A stretch of DNA of 64,000 nucleotides, from positions 124,001-188,000 of the forward strand of contig JAJCKG010000001.1 in the NCBI GenBank assembly GCA_020558355.1. Reading direction: 5' to 3'. The notes beneath the pieces are model-generated. The model searched no databases. It was not told the origin of the DNA and worked only from the letters and a program-made list of their open reading frames with translations. This stretch comes from a bacterium 210820-DFI.6.37. Its GTDB lineage: Bacteria > Bacillota > Clostridia > Peptostreptococcales > Anaerovoracaceae. The translations under genes were made by a program, and so were the position numbers. Of the stretch, positions 15,869-23,358 are shown in pieces (positions within the stretch are counted from its first letter, which is position 1; the number at the start of each line of letters is the position of its first letter).

Positions 15869-18800
15869 CTATAAGATATTATACTCCAGCTCTGTACCCT
15901 GCTGCTTTAAGGTAATAGCAATCAGGAACGCCGCTGCCGTATCCATGCAGGTCATGACAGGAAGCCCCCGTTCGATGGCTTTTCGGCGGATCGGGAAGGT
16001 GTCGCTTTCCGGCCGGTTGGCCACCTTCGGCGTATTGATAACCATTTTGATCTCTTCCCCGATCATCTTCTTTACCTCATCATAGCCTATAACCCGCGCG
16101 TCAACTCCCGCGGCCTTCAGGAAAGCGCCTGTGCCGGAGGAAGCGTACAGCTTGAACCCGGCCTGGGCATAGCGTTTGATGGTCTTGGCCGCGGCCGCGT
16201 TTTTGTCCGGATCGCGAAGCGTTACAAAGACGCCTCCCTCCGTCGGTATTTTTGAGCCTGCCGCCAAAAATCCCTTATAAATCGCTTTGCTTAGATCCGC
16301 GTCGATTCCCAATACCTCTCCGGTAGACTTCATTTCAGGTCCAAGGGCCATATCCATGTTGGTCAGTTTCGCATTGGAGAATACCGGAACTTTTACCGCA
16401 TAGTAATCCGCCCGCTTGTACAGGCCGGTTCCGTACTGGGAATCCTTCAGCTTGTGGCCCAGCATGGCCGCGACAGCCAGCTTTACCATTGGAACCTTTG
16501 TTACCTTGCTCAGGATCGGAACGGTTCTCGAAGCTCTTGGGTTCACCTCGATGACATAAATCTTCTTTCCATCATAAGCGTACTGGATATTTACAAGTCC
16601 TACAATATTAAGGGCTTTTGTAATTCTCTTGGTATAATCAATAAGCGTATCCTCCACCTCTTTGGACAGAGTAAAGTGCGGGTAAACCGAAATACTGTCG
16701 CCGGAATGCACTCCGGTCCGTTCGATGTGTTCCATAATGCCCGGAATCAGCACATCTTCGCCGTCCGCGATGGCGTCCACTTCAATTTCCTTTCCCTGAA
16801 TGTACTTATCGATCAGCACCGGATGTTCCGTAGAAATGGAGACAGCCTCCTTCAGGTAGCGCTTCAGCTCTACGTCGCTGTAAACCACCTGCATAGCTCT
16901 TCCTCCGATTACATAGGACGGACGCACTACCAGCGGATACCCCAGTTCTTCTACAGCCGCAAAGGCTTCCTCCGCTGTGGTTACCGCCATCCCCTTCGGC
17001 ACGGATATCCCGATCTCATCCAGCAGATCACAGAATTTTTCCCGATCCTCCGCCAGATCAATATATTTATACGGTGTCCCCAGAATATTGATGCTGCGGC
17101 TGTTAAGTTTTTCCGCCAGATTCAGGGACGTCTGGCCGCCGAACTGGAGAATAACACCGTAAGGGCGTTCCTTTTTAATTACATTCATCACGTTATCGAT
17201 ATGGAGCGACTCAAAATACAGCTTATCGGATGTATCGAAGTCTGTACTTACTGTCTCCGGATTGTTGTTCATGATGATGGCCTCATAGCCTAACTCCTTG
17301 ATGGCCCATACACCCTGCACGCAGCAATAGTCGAACTCGATCCCCTGACCGATCCGGATCGGGCCGGAGCCTACTACCAGAATCTTTTCTTCATCGGAGA
17401 CCCGCACCTCATCCTCAGCGTCATAGCAGGAGTAATAATAAGGCGTGGCCGCGTCAAATTCACCGCCGCAGGTATCTACCATCTTATAAACAGGGAAAAT
17501 ATCATTATATATACGAATATCCTGCAGGACTTCTCTGGATACTCCGGAAAGTCTCAGGATCTCACTGTCCGTAAAGCCTCTGGACTCCGCTTCATACAGC
17601 AGATCCTTTGTCAGAGGCTGGCTCTGCAGTGTTTTTTCCAGATCAATGATGCCTTTGATTTTCTTCAGGAACCAGCGGTCGATCTTCAGCATTTCATAAA
17701 GGCCTTCCACATCGATCAGATCTCTTCGCAGGGCTTCCGCAATACAGAAAATACGTTCATCATCACAGGCCGCCAGTTTTTCCATGAGCCGCTCGTCATC
17801 CAGGTTGGAAACAAACGGCACTCTCAGTCCGTCGCACTTGATCTCCACTGAAGTGAGAGCCTTCAGCAGCGCGCTTTCAAAGGTGCGGCAGATGGACATG
17901 ACTTCTCCCGTAGCCTTCATCTGGGTTCCCAGCTTTCTGGAAGCGGTACGGAACTTGTCAAACGGCCATTTCGGGAATTTGACCACGCAGTAATCCAATA
18001 CCGGCTCAAAGCAGGCGCTGGTCTCCTGGGTCACATAATTTTTCAGCTCATCCAGGTTATAGCCCAGGGCAATCTTGGCAGCGATCTTGGCAATCGGGTA
18101 GCCTGCCGCCTTAGACGCAAGGGCCGAAGAGCGGCTTACCCGCGGATTTACTTCAATAACGATATACTCTCCATTGTCCGGATTCAAGGCAAACTGCACA
18201 TTACAGCCTCCTTCGATCTCTAGGCTGCGTATGATCTTCACGGAAGAGTCTCGGAGCATCTGATATTCTTCATCTCTCAGGGTCTGAGTCGGAGCGACTA
18301 CAATGCTGTCTCCCGTATGTACCCCTACCGGATCCAGATTTTCCATACTGCAGATGATGACGCAGTTGTCTCTGCTGTCCCGGATCACTTCATACTCAAT
18401 TTCTTTCCATCCCGCTACGGATTTTTCCAGCAGGATCTGACCGATGGCGCTGTTTTCCATCCCTCTCTGGCAGTATAACTCCAGCTCTTCATCATTGTTC
18501 GCGACGCCGCCGCCTGTGCCGCCCAAAGTATAGGCGGGCCGCACGATAACCGGATAACCGATTTCCTCTACAAAACGATAGCATTCCTCCATACTGGTAG
18601 CAATAATACTTGGCGGGATCGGTTCACCGATTTCCTGCATAAGTTTTTTGAACTCTTCCCGGTCTTCCGCTTTTTCAATACTTTCCCGGTTTACGCCCAG
18701 CAGTTTTACACCGTATTTTTCCAGTACTCCTTTTTCCTCTAGAGCCATGGCCAGATTCAAGCCGGTCTGACCGCCGAATCCTGCCAGAATCCCGTCAGGG

Positions 18801-19045
18801 CGCTCCTTTTCCAGAATCTTTTCCATAGCTTCCTCGGTAAGGGGCTCCATATACACTTTGTCAGCAATCCCTTTATCCGTCATAATAGTAGCCGGATTGC
18901 TGTTTACCAGAATGGTTTCGATCCCTTCCTCCCGGATCGCTTTGCATGCCTGCGTTCCCGCATAGTCGAATTCTGCCGCCTGGCCGATAATGATAGGCCC
19001 GGAACCGATGATGAGTAGTTTATTTAAAGATGCTTTTCTAGGCAT
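15869..19045 (-). CDS. carB: Carbamoyl-phosphate synthase, large subunit
   Basis: Makes carbamoyl phosphate from bicarbonate, ammonia (tunnelled from CarA) and two ATP, for arginine and pyrimidines. The 1058 residues hold two homologous ATP-grasp halves. The first starts with KLLIIGSGPIIIGQAAEFDY and the second, near residue 555, with ILVVGSGPIRIGQGIEFDY. The last ~130 residues form the allosteric MGS-like domain (ASSGTGAFLKAAGV, NTPKVANR). The start overlaps the carA stop by 8 nt, so translation is coupled. Confidence 0.97.
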   Translation of the reverse strand: MPRKASLNKLLIIGSGPIIIGQAAEFDYAGTQACKAIREEGIETILVNSNPATIMTDKGIADKVYMEPLTEEAMEKILEKERPDGILAGFGGQTGLNLAMALEEKGVLEKYGVKLLGVNRESIEKAEDREEFKKLMQEIGEPIPPSIIATSMEECYRFVEEIGYPVIVRPAYTLGGTGGGVANNDEELELYCQRGMENSAIGQILLEKSVAGWKEIEYEVIRDSRDNCVIICSMENLDPVGVHTGDSIVVAPTQTLRDEEYQMLRDSSVKIIRSLEIEGGCNVQFALNPDNGEYIVIEVNPRVSRSSALASKAAGYPIAKIAAKIALGYNLDELKNYVTQETSACFEPVLDYCVVKFPKWPFDKFRTASRKLGTQMKATGEVMSICRTFESALLKALTSVEIKCDGLRVPFVSNLDDERLMEKLAACDDERIFCIAEALRRDLIDVEGLYEMLKIDRWFLKKIKGIIDLEKTLQSQPLTKDLLYEAESRGFTDSEILRLSGVSREVLQDIRIYNDIFPVYKMVDTCGGEFDAATPYYYSCYDAEDEVRVSDEEKILVVGSGPIRIGQGIEFDYCCVQGVWAIKELGYEAIIMNNNPETVSTDFDTSDKLYFESLHIDNVMNVIKKERPYGVILQFGGQTSLNLAEKLNSRSINILGTPYKYIDLAEDREKFCDLLDEIGISVPKGMAVTTAEEAFAAVEELGYPLVVRPSYVIGGRAMQVVYSDVELKRYLKEAVSISTEHPVLIDKYIQGKEIEVDAIADGEDVLIPGIMEHIERTGVHSGDSISVYPHFTLSKEVEDTLIDYTKRITKALNIVGLVNIQYAYDGKKIYVIEVNPRASRTVPILSKVTKVPMVKLAVAAMLGHKLKDSQYGTGLYKRADYYAVKVPVFSNAKLTNMDMALGPEMKSTGEVLGIDADLSKAIYKGFLAAGSKIPTEGGVFVTLRDPDKNAAAAKTIKRYAQAGFKLYASSGTGAFLKAAGVDARVIGYDEVKKMIGEEIKMVINTPKVANRPESDTFPIRRKAIERGLPVMTCMDTAAAFLIAITLKQQGTELEYNIL

Positions 19046-20147
19046 TCTCGTTACCGCCTTTCATAAGATTTACAAATTTATCAAAGAGATACATGCTGTC
19101 GTTAGGTCCCGGAGAAGCTTCCGGATGGAACTGCACAGAAAACACAGGAAGGTCCCGGTGTTCCATGCCTTCTACCGTACCGTCATTGAGATTCAGATGC
19201 GTGACTTCCATCCCATTGAGCATGACGCTTTCCATCTTTACCGCATATCCATGATTCTGGGAAGTTATGTAGGACCGTTTGGTCTCTTTATCATAGACGC
19301 CGTGGTTTCCTCCCCGATGGCCGTATTTCAGTTTGTAGGTTTTTCCCCCCGCGGCCAGGGCGAGAATCTGATGTCCCATGCAGATGCCAAAGATAGGCAC
19401 GTCGGCGTCTCTTAACAGAATAGCGGTTTCTTTTACAGCCTCAACAGCCTCTTCCGGATCCCCCGGTCCGTTGGTAAGGAATATCCCGTCCGGATGATAT
19501 GCCAGAATTTCCTCGGCAGAAGCCCCATAAGGGAACATTTCCAGCTCGCATCCCCGGTCCATGAGAGATTTGAGGATATTCATTTTCACGCCAAAGTCCA
19601 TTACCGCGACTTTATACTGACCGCCTTTTCCCAAAGTCATTCGCTCCTTTGTAGAGACTTCCTTCATCCAGTCTCCCCGCAGCGAAGCTTCTTCGCAAAG
19701 CTTTCTGGCCTCTTCTGTTGAAATGCCTTCATTGCTGATGACGCACTTTACAGTGCCTTCTTTTCGTATTTTCTTTGTGATTTTTCTTGTATCAACGCCC
19801 CAGATTCCCGGGGTTTCCTGTTCTGTCAGCCATTCATCCAGAGTCTTCACACAGTTGCTGTTGGATGGCTCCTGACACAAATCTTTTATTACCATTCCAA
19901 AGGCGTGAATGCCTCCGGATTCATTGTCGATATTGCTGATTCCGTAGTTTCCCACCAATGGATAAGTCATGGTGATAATCTGCCCCTTGTAGGAAGGATC
20001 TGTCATGATTTTTTGATAGCCTGTCATAGACGTGTTAAACACTAACTCGCCTACCCGTGTTCCTTTAAATCCGAACCCATATCCTTTATAAACGGATCCG
20101 TCCTCCAGGTAAAGCAGTCCTTCCATCTTTTCCTTGTTGTTATCCAT
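19038..20147 (-). CDS. carA: Carbamoyl-phosphate synthase, small (glutaminase) subunit
   Basis: Class-I glutamine amidotransferase subunit that releases ammonia for CarB. The N-terminal CarA domain has LVFNTSMTGYQKIMTDPSY. The glutaminase domain carries the nucleophile in FGICMGHQ, and the catalytic His/Glu in QFHPEASPGP. The length of 369 is normal. GGAAGAG precedes the ATG, and a good sigma-A promoter lies about 45 nt upstream. With argG nearby, this copy probably feeds arginine synthesis at least in part; one shared CPSase for both pathways is also possible. Confidence 0.97.
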   Translation of the reverse strand: MDNNKEKMEGLLYLEDGSVYKGYGFGFKGTRVGELVFNTSMTGYQKIMTDPSYKGQIITMTYPLVGNYGISNIDNESGGIHAFGMVIKDLCQEPSNSNCVKTLDEWLTEQETPGIWGVDTRKITKKIRKEGTVKCVISNEGISTEEARKLCEEASLRGDWMKEVSTKERMTLGKGGQYKVAVMDFGVKMNILKSLMDRGCELEMFPYGASAEEILAYHPDGIFLTNGPGDPEEAVEAVKETAILLRDADVPIFGICMGHQILALAAGGKTYKLKYGHRGGNHGVYDKETKRSYITSQNHGYAVKMESVMLNGMEVTHLNLNDGTVEGMEHRDLPVFSVQFHPEASPGPNDSMYLFDKFVNLMKGGNENA

Positions 20148-20189
20148 GTTTCTCTTCCTTTTTCTTACTACTTATTTTATATCCAGATA

Positions 20190-20218
20190 ATTATACATCT
20201 TTTTCTATTTTTATGCAA
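20190..20218 (-). promoter_or_regulatory. carAB promoter
   Basis: TTGCAT (20213-20218) and TATAAT (20190-20195) on the minus strand with 17 nt between. Directly upstream lies TGAATATACACTTGCA, an imperfect match to the arginine-repressor box TGAAT-N4-ATTCA. No pyrR-type attenuator is apparent in the short leader. Confidence 0.75.
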
Positions 20219-20251
20219 GTGTATATTCAAAGTTTTTCCGTCTTTTTCCGA

Positions 20252-20290
20252 AAAAAGAGCGTCTCACCTTTTTTATAAGGCGTCCGCTCC
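20252..20290. terminator. Possible terminator between the thioesterase gene and carA
   Basis: GAGCG...CCTT pairs with AAGG...CGCTC around a central A/T loop, with A-runs and T-runs flanking. The stem has an internal loop, so it is weaker than the other terminators here. Confidence 0.5.
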
Positions 20291-20298
20291 TGTTTTTC

Positions 20299-20757
20299 TT
20301 ATCTCTTTTCCTTTGTTGTGTCTACATTCATGTACACAGTAGCCGCTGTCGCCACCAGCTTTCCCGTGTTCCGGCTCTTTGCCTCGCATACGATCTGTGT
20401 GATCCGTTTTCCCGCCGCTGTCGCTTTTGCCGTTACCACCATTGTGTCTCCCAGCTGAACTGGCCGAATATACTTTACATCCAGACTGATGGTCGGGGCG
20501 TAGTTTTCTCCGGCGCAAAACCTCGCGACCGCCGCCGCCGTCATGTCAAAGGCTGTGCAGATGGCCCCTCCATGCATCATGCCTCCCCGATTAGCCTGCC
20601 ACGGTAAAACAGGAAATCCTAAAGTAATGGATTTTTCCTCATAGGAACATCCGATCTTCTCAGATTTCATCATTCCATTGACTGTATCTTTTTGAACTTG
20701 GTTGTTTTCATACATGGTTTTATCTAAATACGCGTCCATTCTTTCCTGTCCATCCAT
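20299..20757 (-). CDS. PaaI-type hot-dog thioesterase
   Basis: A 152-residue acyl-CoA thioesterase of the PaaI group. The catalytic segment NRGGMMHGGAICTAFDMTAAA, followed by SLDVKYIRPVQLGD, is typical. It probably hydrolyses an acyl-CoA; the substrate is unknown. AGGAGG lies 7 nt before the ATG. It is the last gene of a probable unit with dsdA (17 nt apart) and the hydroxyacid dehydrogenase, and ends at a weak terminator. Confidence 0.85.
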   Translation of the reverse strand: MDGQERMDAYLDKTMYENNQVQKDTVNGMMKSEKIGCSYEEKSITLGFPVLPWQANRGGMMHGGAICTAFDMTAAAVARFCAGENYAPTISLDVKYIRPVQLGDTMVVTAKATAAGKRITQIVCEAKSRNTGKLVATAATVYMNVDTTKEKR

Positions 20758-20774
20758 AATTTACCTCCTACTGC

Positions 20775-22025
20775 TTAACCGCGCTTATAATACGCGTCCA
20801 TTTCCTCTCTGGGCACCATTGCGCCTCCCGTAGCCCATACCACATGGGTCGCTTCACATTCATCATTATATACAACCCGCAGCGGTCCTTCAAATCCGGC
20901 GCAGGCAGACGGCTCAATGAAAATGCCTTCCTGATCGGCAAGCGTCCTGAGATAGTAATACAGCTTTTCATCGCTGATGGTATAACATCCCTGCACCAGA
21001 GTTTTCATAATGGATCCCACCAGCTTTGAAGGCCGCCCTACAGCCAGTCCATCCGCTTCTGTTTTTCCATCCAGGCCGATATCCCGTACACTGATCTGAT
21101 CATGGAGTCCAGTCATCAGACCAAGCGTCATGCATGGAGCGTGGGTCGGCTCAGCGAAAAAGCAGTGTACATGCGGCCCCAGAACGGTTTTCAGGCCAAA
21201 AGCAACGCCGCCTGGCGCTCCTCCTACTCCGCAGGGCAGATATACAAACAGCGGATGCTTTTCATCGACTGTGATGTTCTTTTGCTCCAGCTGTTTTTTT
21301 AAACGTTTTCCGGCCACTGAATAGCCCAGAAAAAGATCCCGCGAGTTTTCATCATCCACAAAATGGCATCGAGGATCTTTTGCCGCTTCCGCCCGGCCCT
21401 CCGCTACCGCTTTCTGATAATCGTCCGGATATTCTATAACGGTTACGCCTTTTTCCCGCAGCAAATCCTTCTTCCACTGACGGGCGTCAGCCGACATATG
21501 TACTGTAACATGAAAGCCCAGCTTCGCACTGATGATTCCGATGGAAAGTCCCAGATTTCCTGTGGAGCCTACCGCCACACTGTATTTTGAAAACAGCTTT
21601 CGAAAAGCTTCTTCGGTCAGCTTACTGTAATCCTCTTCCTTTGTCAGCATTCCATGTTCTTCAGCAATCGTCTCCGCCAGTTTAAGTATCTCGTAGATGC
21701 CGCCTCTGGCCTTGATTGATCCGGATACCGGAAGGTGGCTGTCGCATTTCAGAAACAATCTTCCATCTACGCCCATGGTCCTTCCCATTTCCGGGATTTC
21801 TTTCAGATCCGACTCAATAATTCCGCCTGACGGCGCTGTTTCAGGAAAAGCCTTTTTAATATATGGCGCAAAACGAGCGAGTCTCGCTTCCGCGTCATCG
21901 ATATCTCTCTGATCAAAGGGAAGCTCCACTTCCTTCCCATAGTCAGGGTTGCCCCAGAAAATTTCTTTATATTCGCTTACAGGTCCCACCAAAGGCTGCT
22001 TTTGTATCAGTGCTTGCAGTTCCAT
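20775..22025 (-). CDS. dsdA: D-serine dehydratase
   Basis: PLP enzyme that converts D-serine to pyruvate and ammonia. The 416 residues match DsdA: the PLP lysine lies in SGSIKARGG, the phosphate-binding glycine loop is around [10 protein letters not shown], and [14 protein letters not shown] is a DsdA-specific stretch. AAGAGG precedes the ATG. It lies between a D-2-hydroxyacid dehydrogenase and a thioesterase, all on the minus strand behind one good promoter. The grouping suggests use or detoxification of D-amino acids from cell walls or host; that is inference. Confidence 0.93.
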   Translation of the reverse strand: MELQALIQKQPLVGPVSEYKEIFWGNPDYGKEVELPFDQRDIDDAEARLARFAPYIKKAFPETAPSGGIIESDLKEIPEMGRTMGVDGRLFLKCDSHLPVSGSIKARGGIYEILKLAETIAEEHGMLTKEEDYSKLTEEAFRKLFSKYSVAVGSTGNLGLSIGIISAKLGFHVTVHMSADARQWKKDLLREKGVTVIEYPDDYQKAVAEGRAEAAKDPRCHFVDDENSRDLFLGYSVAGKRLKKQLEQKNITVDEKHPLFVYLPCGVGGAPGGVAFGLKTVLGPHVHCFFAEPTHAPCMTLGLMTGLHDQISVRDIGLDGKTEADGLAVGRPSKLVGSIMKTLVQGCYTISDEKLYYYLRTLADQEGIFIEPSACAGFEGPLRVVYNDECEATHVVWATGGAMVPREEMDAYYKRG

Positions 22026-22046
22026 AGTTTACCTCTTAAAATCAAT

Positions 22047-22994
22047 TTAAATCACTTTGTTGATCTGGCTTCCCGAAAGCCAGCTGTCGATGTTGTCAAA
22101 CACAATCTTTGCCCTCTTTTCCATGGACTCCGCAGTAGCAAAAGCCACATGAGGCGTCACGATGGTATTAGGCGTACGCAGCAGCGGATGGTCTTTCTCC
22201 AGCGGCGGTTCCTTTTCAAATACATCGATTCCCGCGCCGGCCACTTTTCCGCGGTTCAAAGCGTCTGCCAAAGCCTGGGAATCTACCACAGGGCCTCTGG
22301 CCGCGTTGATTAAAATAGCTCCGTCTTTCACAGACCTGAGGGACTCCGCGTTGATCAGGCCCTTTGACTGTTCTGTTACCGGGCAGTGAAGAGTGATAAT
22401 GTCCGACTGGCTCAGCATCTCTTCCAGAGGCAGATAGGTGATCTCTTCTGTGCTTTCTTTTTTTGAAAATCCGTTATACGCAATGGTTTTGCAGCCGAAA
22501 GCGCGGCAGAGCTCCCCAACCCGGCTGCCAATAGCGCCGGTTCCAATGATTCCTACGGTCTTTCCCCGCAGCTCATTTCCAACCAGGCCATCCTTCGTTT
22601 GCCCGTTGCGGCACCGCTGATCCACCTGCGGCACATTTCGGAGAAGCGACAGCATCATGCAGAGGGTCAGCTCCGCAACTGAATCGTTGGAGTAGCCAGA
22701 AGCGTTACTGACCGCGATTCCCATCCTTTGAGCCGCCTGGATATCCACATGGTCTACACCCGTGAAAGCAATATCGATGAACTTCAGGTTTGGACAGCTT
22801 TCAATGACCTCCCCTTTCAGAGGCATATTGGCAATAATCAGGATATCCGCGTCCTTGCACCGCTGGATCTGCGTGTTTATATCGTCATCCCGCTGATAGG
22901 CCTTGAAGGTATGTCCGGCCTGTATAAGCGGCTCTGTATATTGGTGGAGAAGTTCCTCGCGGATGGCAAGGGACTCCAGCATTACGATGTTCAT
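22047..22994 (-). CDS. D-2-hydroxyacid dehydrogenase (SerA-like)
   Basis: A 315-residue NAD-dependent dehydrogenase. The Rossmann motif is GIIGTGAIGSRVGELCRAFG, and the catalytic Arg is in INAARGPVVD. The Glu lies in GIDVFEKEPP and the His in VTPHVAFAT. It acts on a D-2-hydroxy acid or its keto form; phosphoglycerate, lactate or hydroxyisocaproate-type substrates cannot be told apart by reading. AGGAGG precedes the ATG. First gene of the unit with dsdA and the PaaI-type thioesterase. Confidence 0.9.
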   Translation of the reverse strand: MNIVMLESLAIREELLHQYTEPLIQAGHTFKAYQRDDDINTQIQRCKDADILIIANMPLKGEVIESCPNLKFIDIAFTGVDHVDIQAAQRMGIAVSNASGYSNDSVAELTLCMMLSLLRNVPQVDQRCRNGQTKDGLVGNELRGKTVGIIGTGAIGSRVGELCRAFGCKTIAYNGFSKKESTEEITYLPLEEMLSQSDIITLHCPVTEQSKGLINAESLRSVKDGAILINAARGPVVDSQALADALNRGKVAGAGIDVFEKEPPLEKDHPLLRTPNTIVTPHVAFATAESMEKRAKIVFDNIDSWLSGSQINKVI

Positions 22995-23044
22995 AGGTTT
23001 CCTCCTTAGCTCAAGTTTTTTCAGGTTTTAATTATCATTTCATT

Positions 23045-23073
23045 ATTATATTACATATGGATTTGGTTGGCAA
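23045..23073 (-). promoter_or_regulatory. Promoter of the hydroxyacid dehydrogenase-dsdA unit
   Basis: TTGCCA (23068-23073) and TATAAT (23045-23050), 17-nt spacer, minus strand, about 50 nt before the dehydrogenase start. Confidence 0.82.
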
Positions 23074-23145
23074 TTTAAGATTTATGAAGGTATCATAGAA
23101 AATTCCGGGAAATCAATTTCCCTCAGCGGGCTTTTCACGCAAAGA

Positions 23146-23178
23146 AAAACCTTGAAATCATTTAGATTTCAAGGTTTT
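23146..23178 (-). terminator. Terminator after tRNA-Arg
   Basis: A 14-bp perfect stem AAAACCTTGAAATC / GATTTCAAGGTTTT with a 5-nt loop, 3 nt past the tRNA CCA on the minus strand. Confidence 0.85.
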
Positions 23179-23180
23179 CT

Positions 23181-23257
23181 TGGCGCGCCATTAGGGATTC
23201 GAACCCCAGACCTTCGCATTCGTAGTGCGCTACTCTATCCAGCTGAGCTAATGGCGC
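23181..23257 (-). tRNA. tRNA-Arg (anticodon ACG)
   Basis: A 77-nt cloverleaf: acceptor GCGCCAT / ATGGCGC with encoded CCA, D-arm GCTCAGCTGGATAGAGT, anticodon loop CTACGAA giving ACG, T-loop GGTTCGAATCC. A34 is presumably deaminated to inosine by TadA to read CGU, CGC and CGA. Confidence 0.95.
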
Positions 23258-23358
23258 TTATTCCGTTAACGAAAATTATTATACAACAAAACACCCTGTC
23301 GTGTAAAGCAAAATTTTAACTTTTTTCCTTTTTGCCGTACCTTTTGCTTTCTGCCTTT

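Noticed and set aside
20148..20290. PyrR-type attenuator before carA
   Set aside because: The leader after the promoter is only about 45 nt and lacks the antiterminator/terminator pair.
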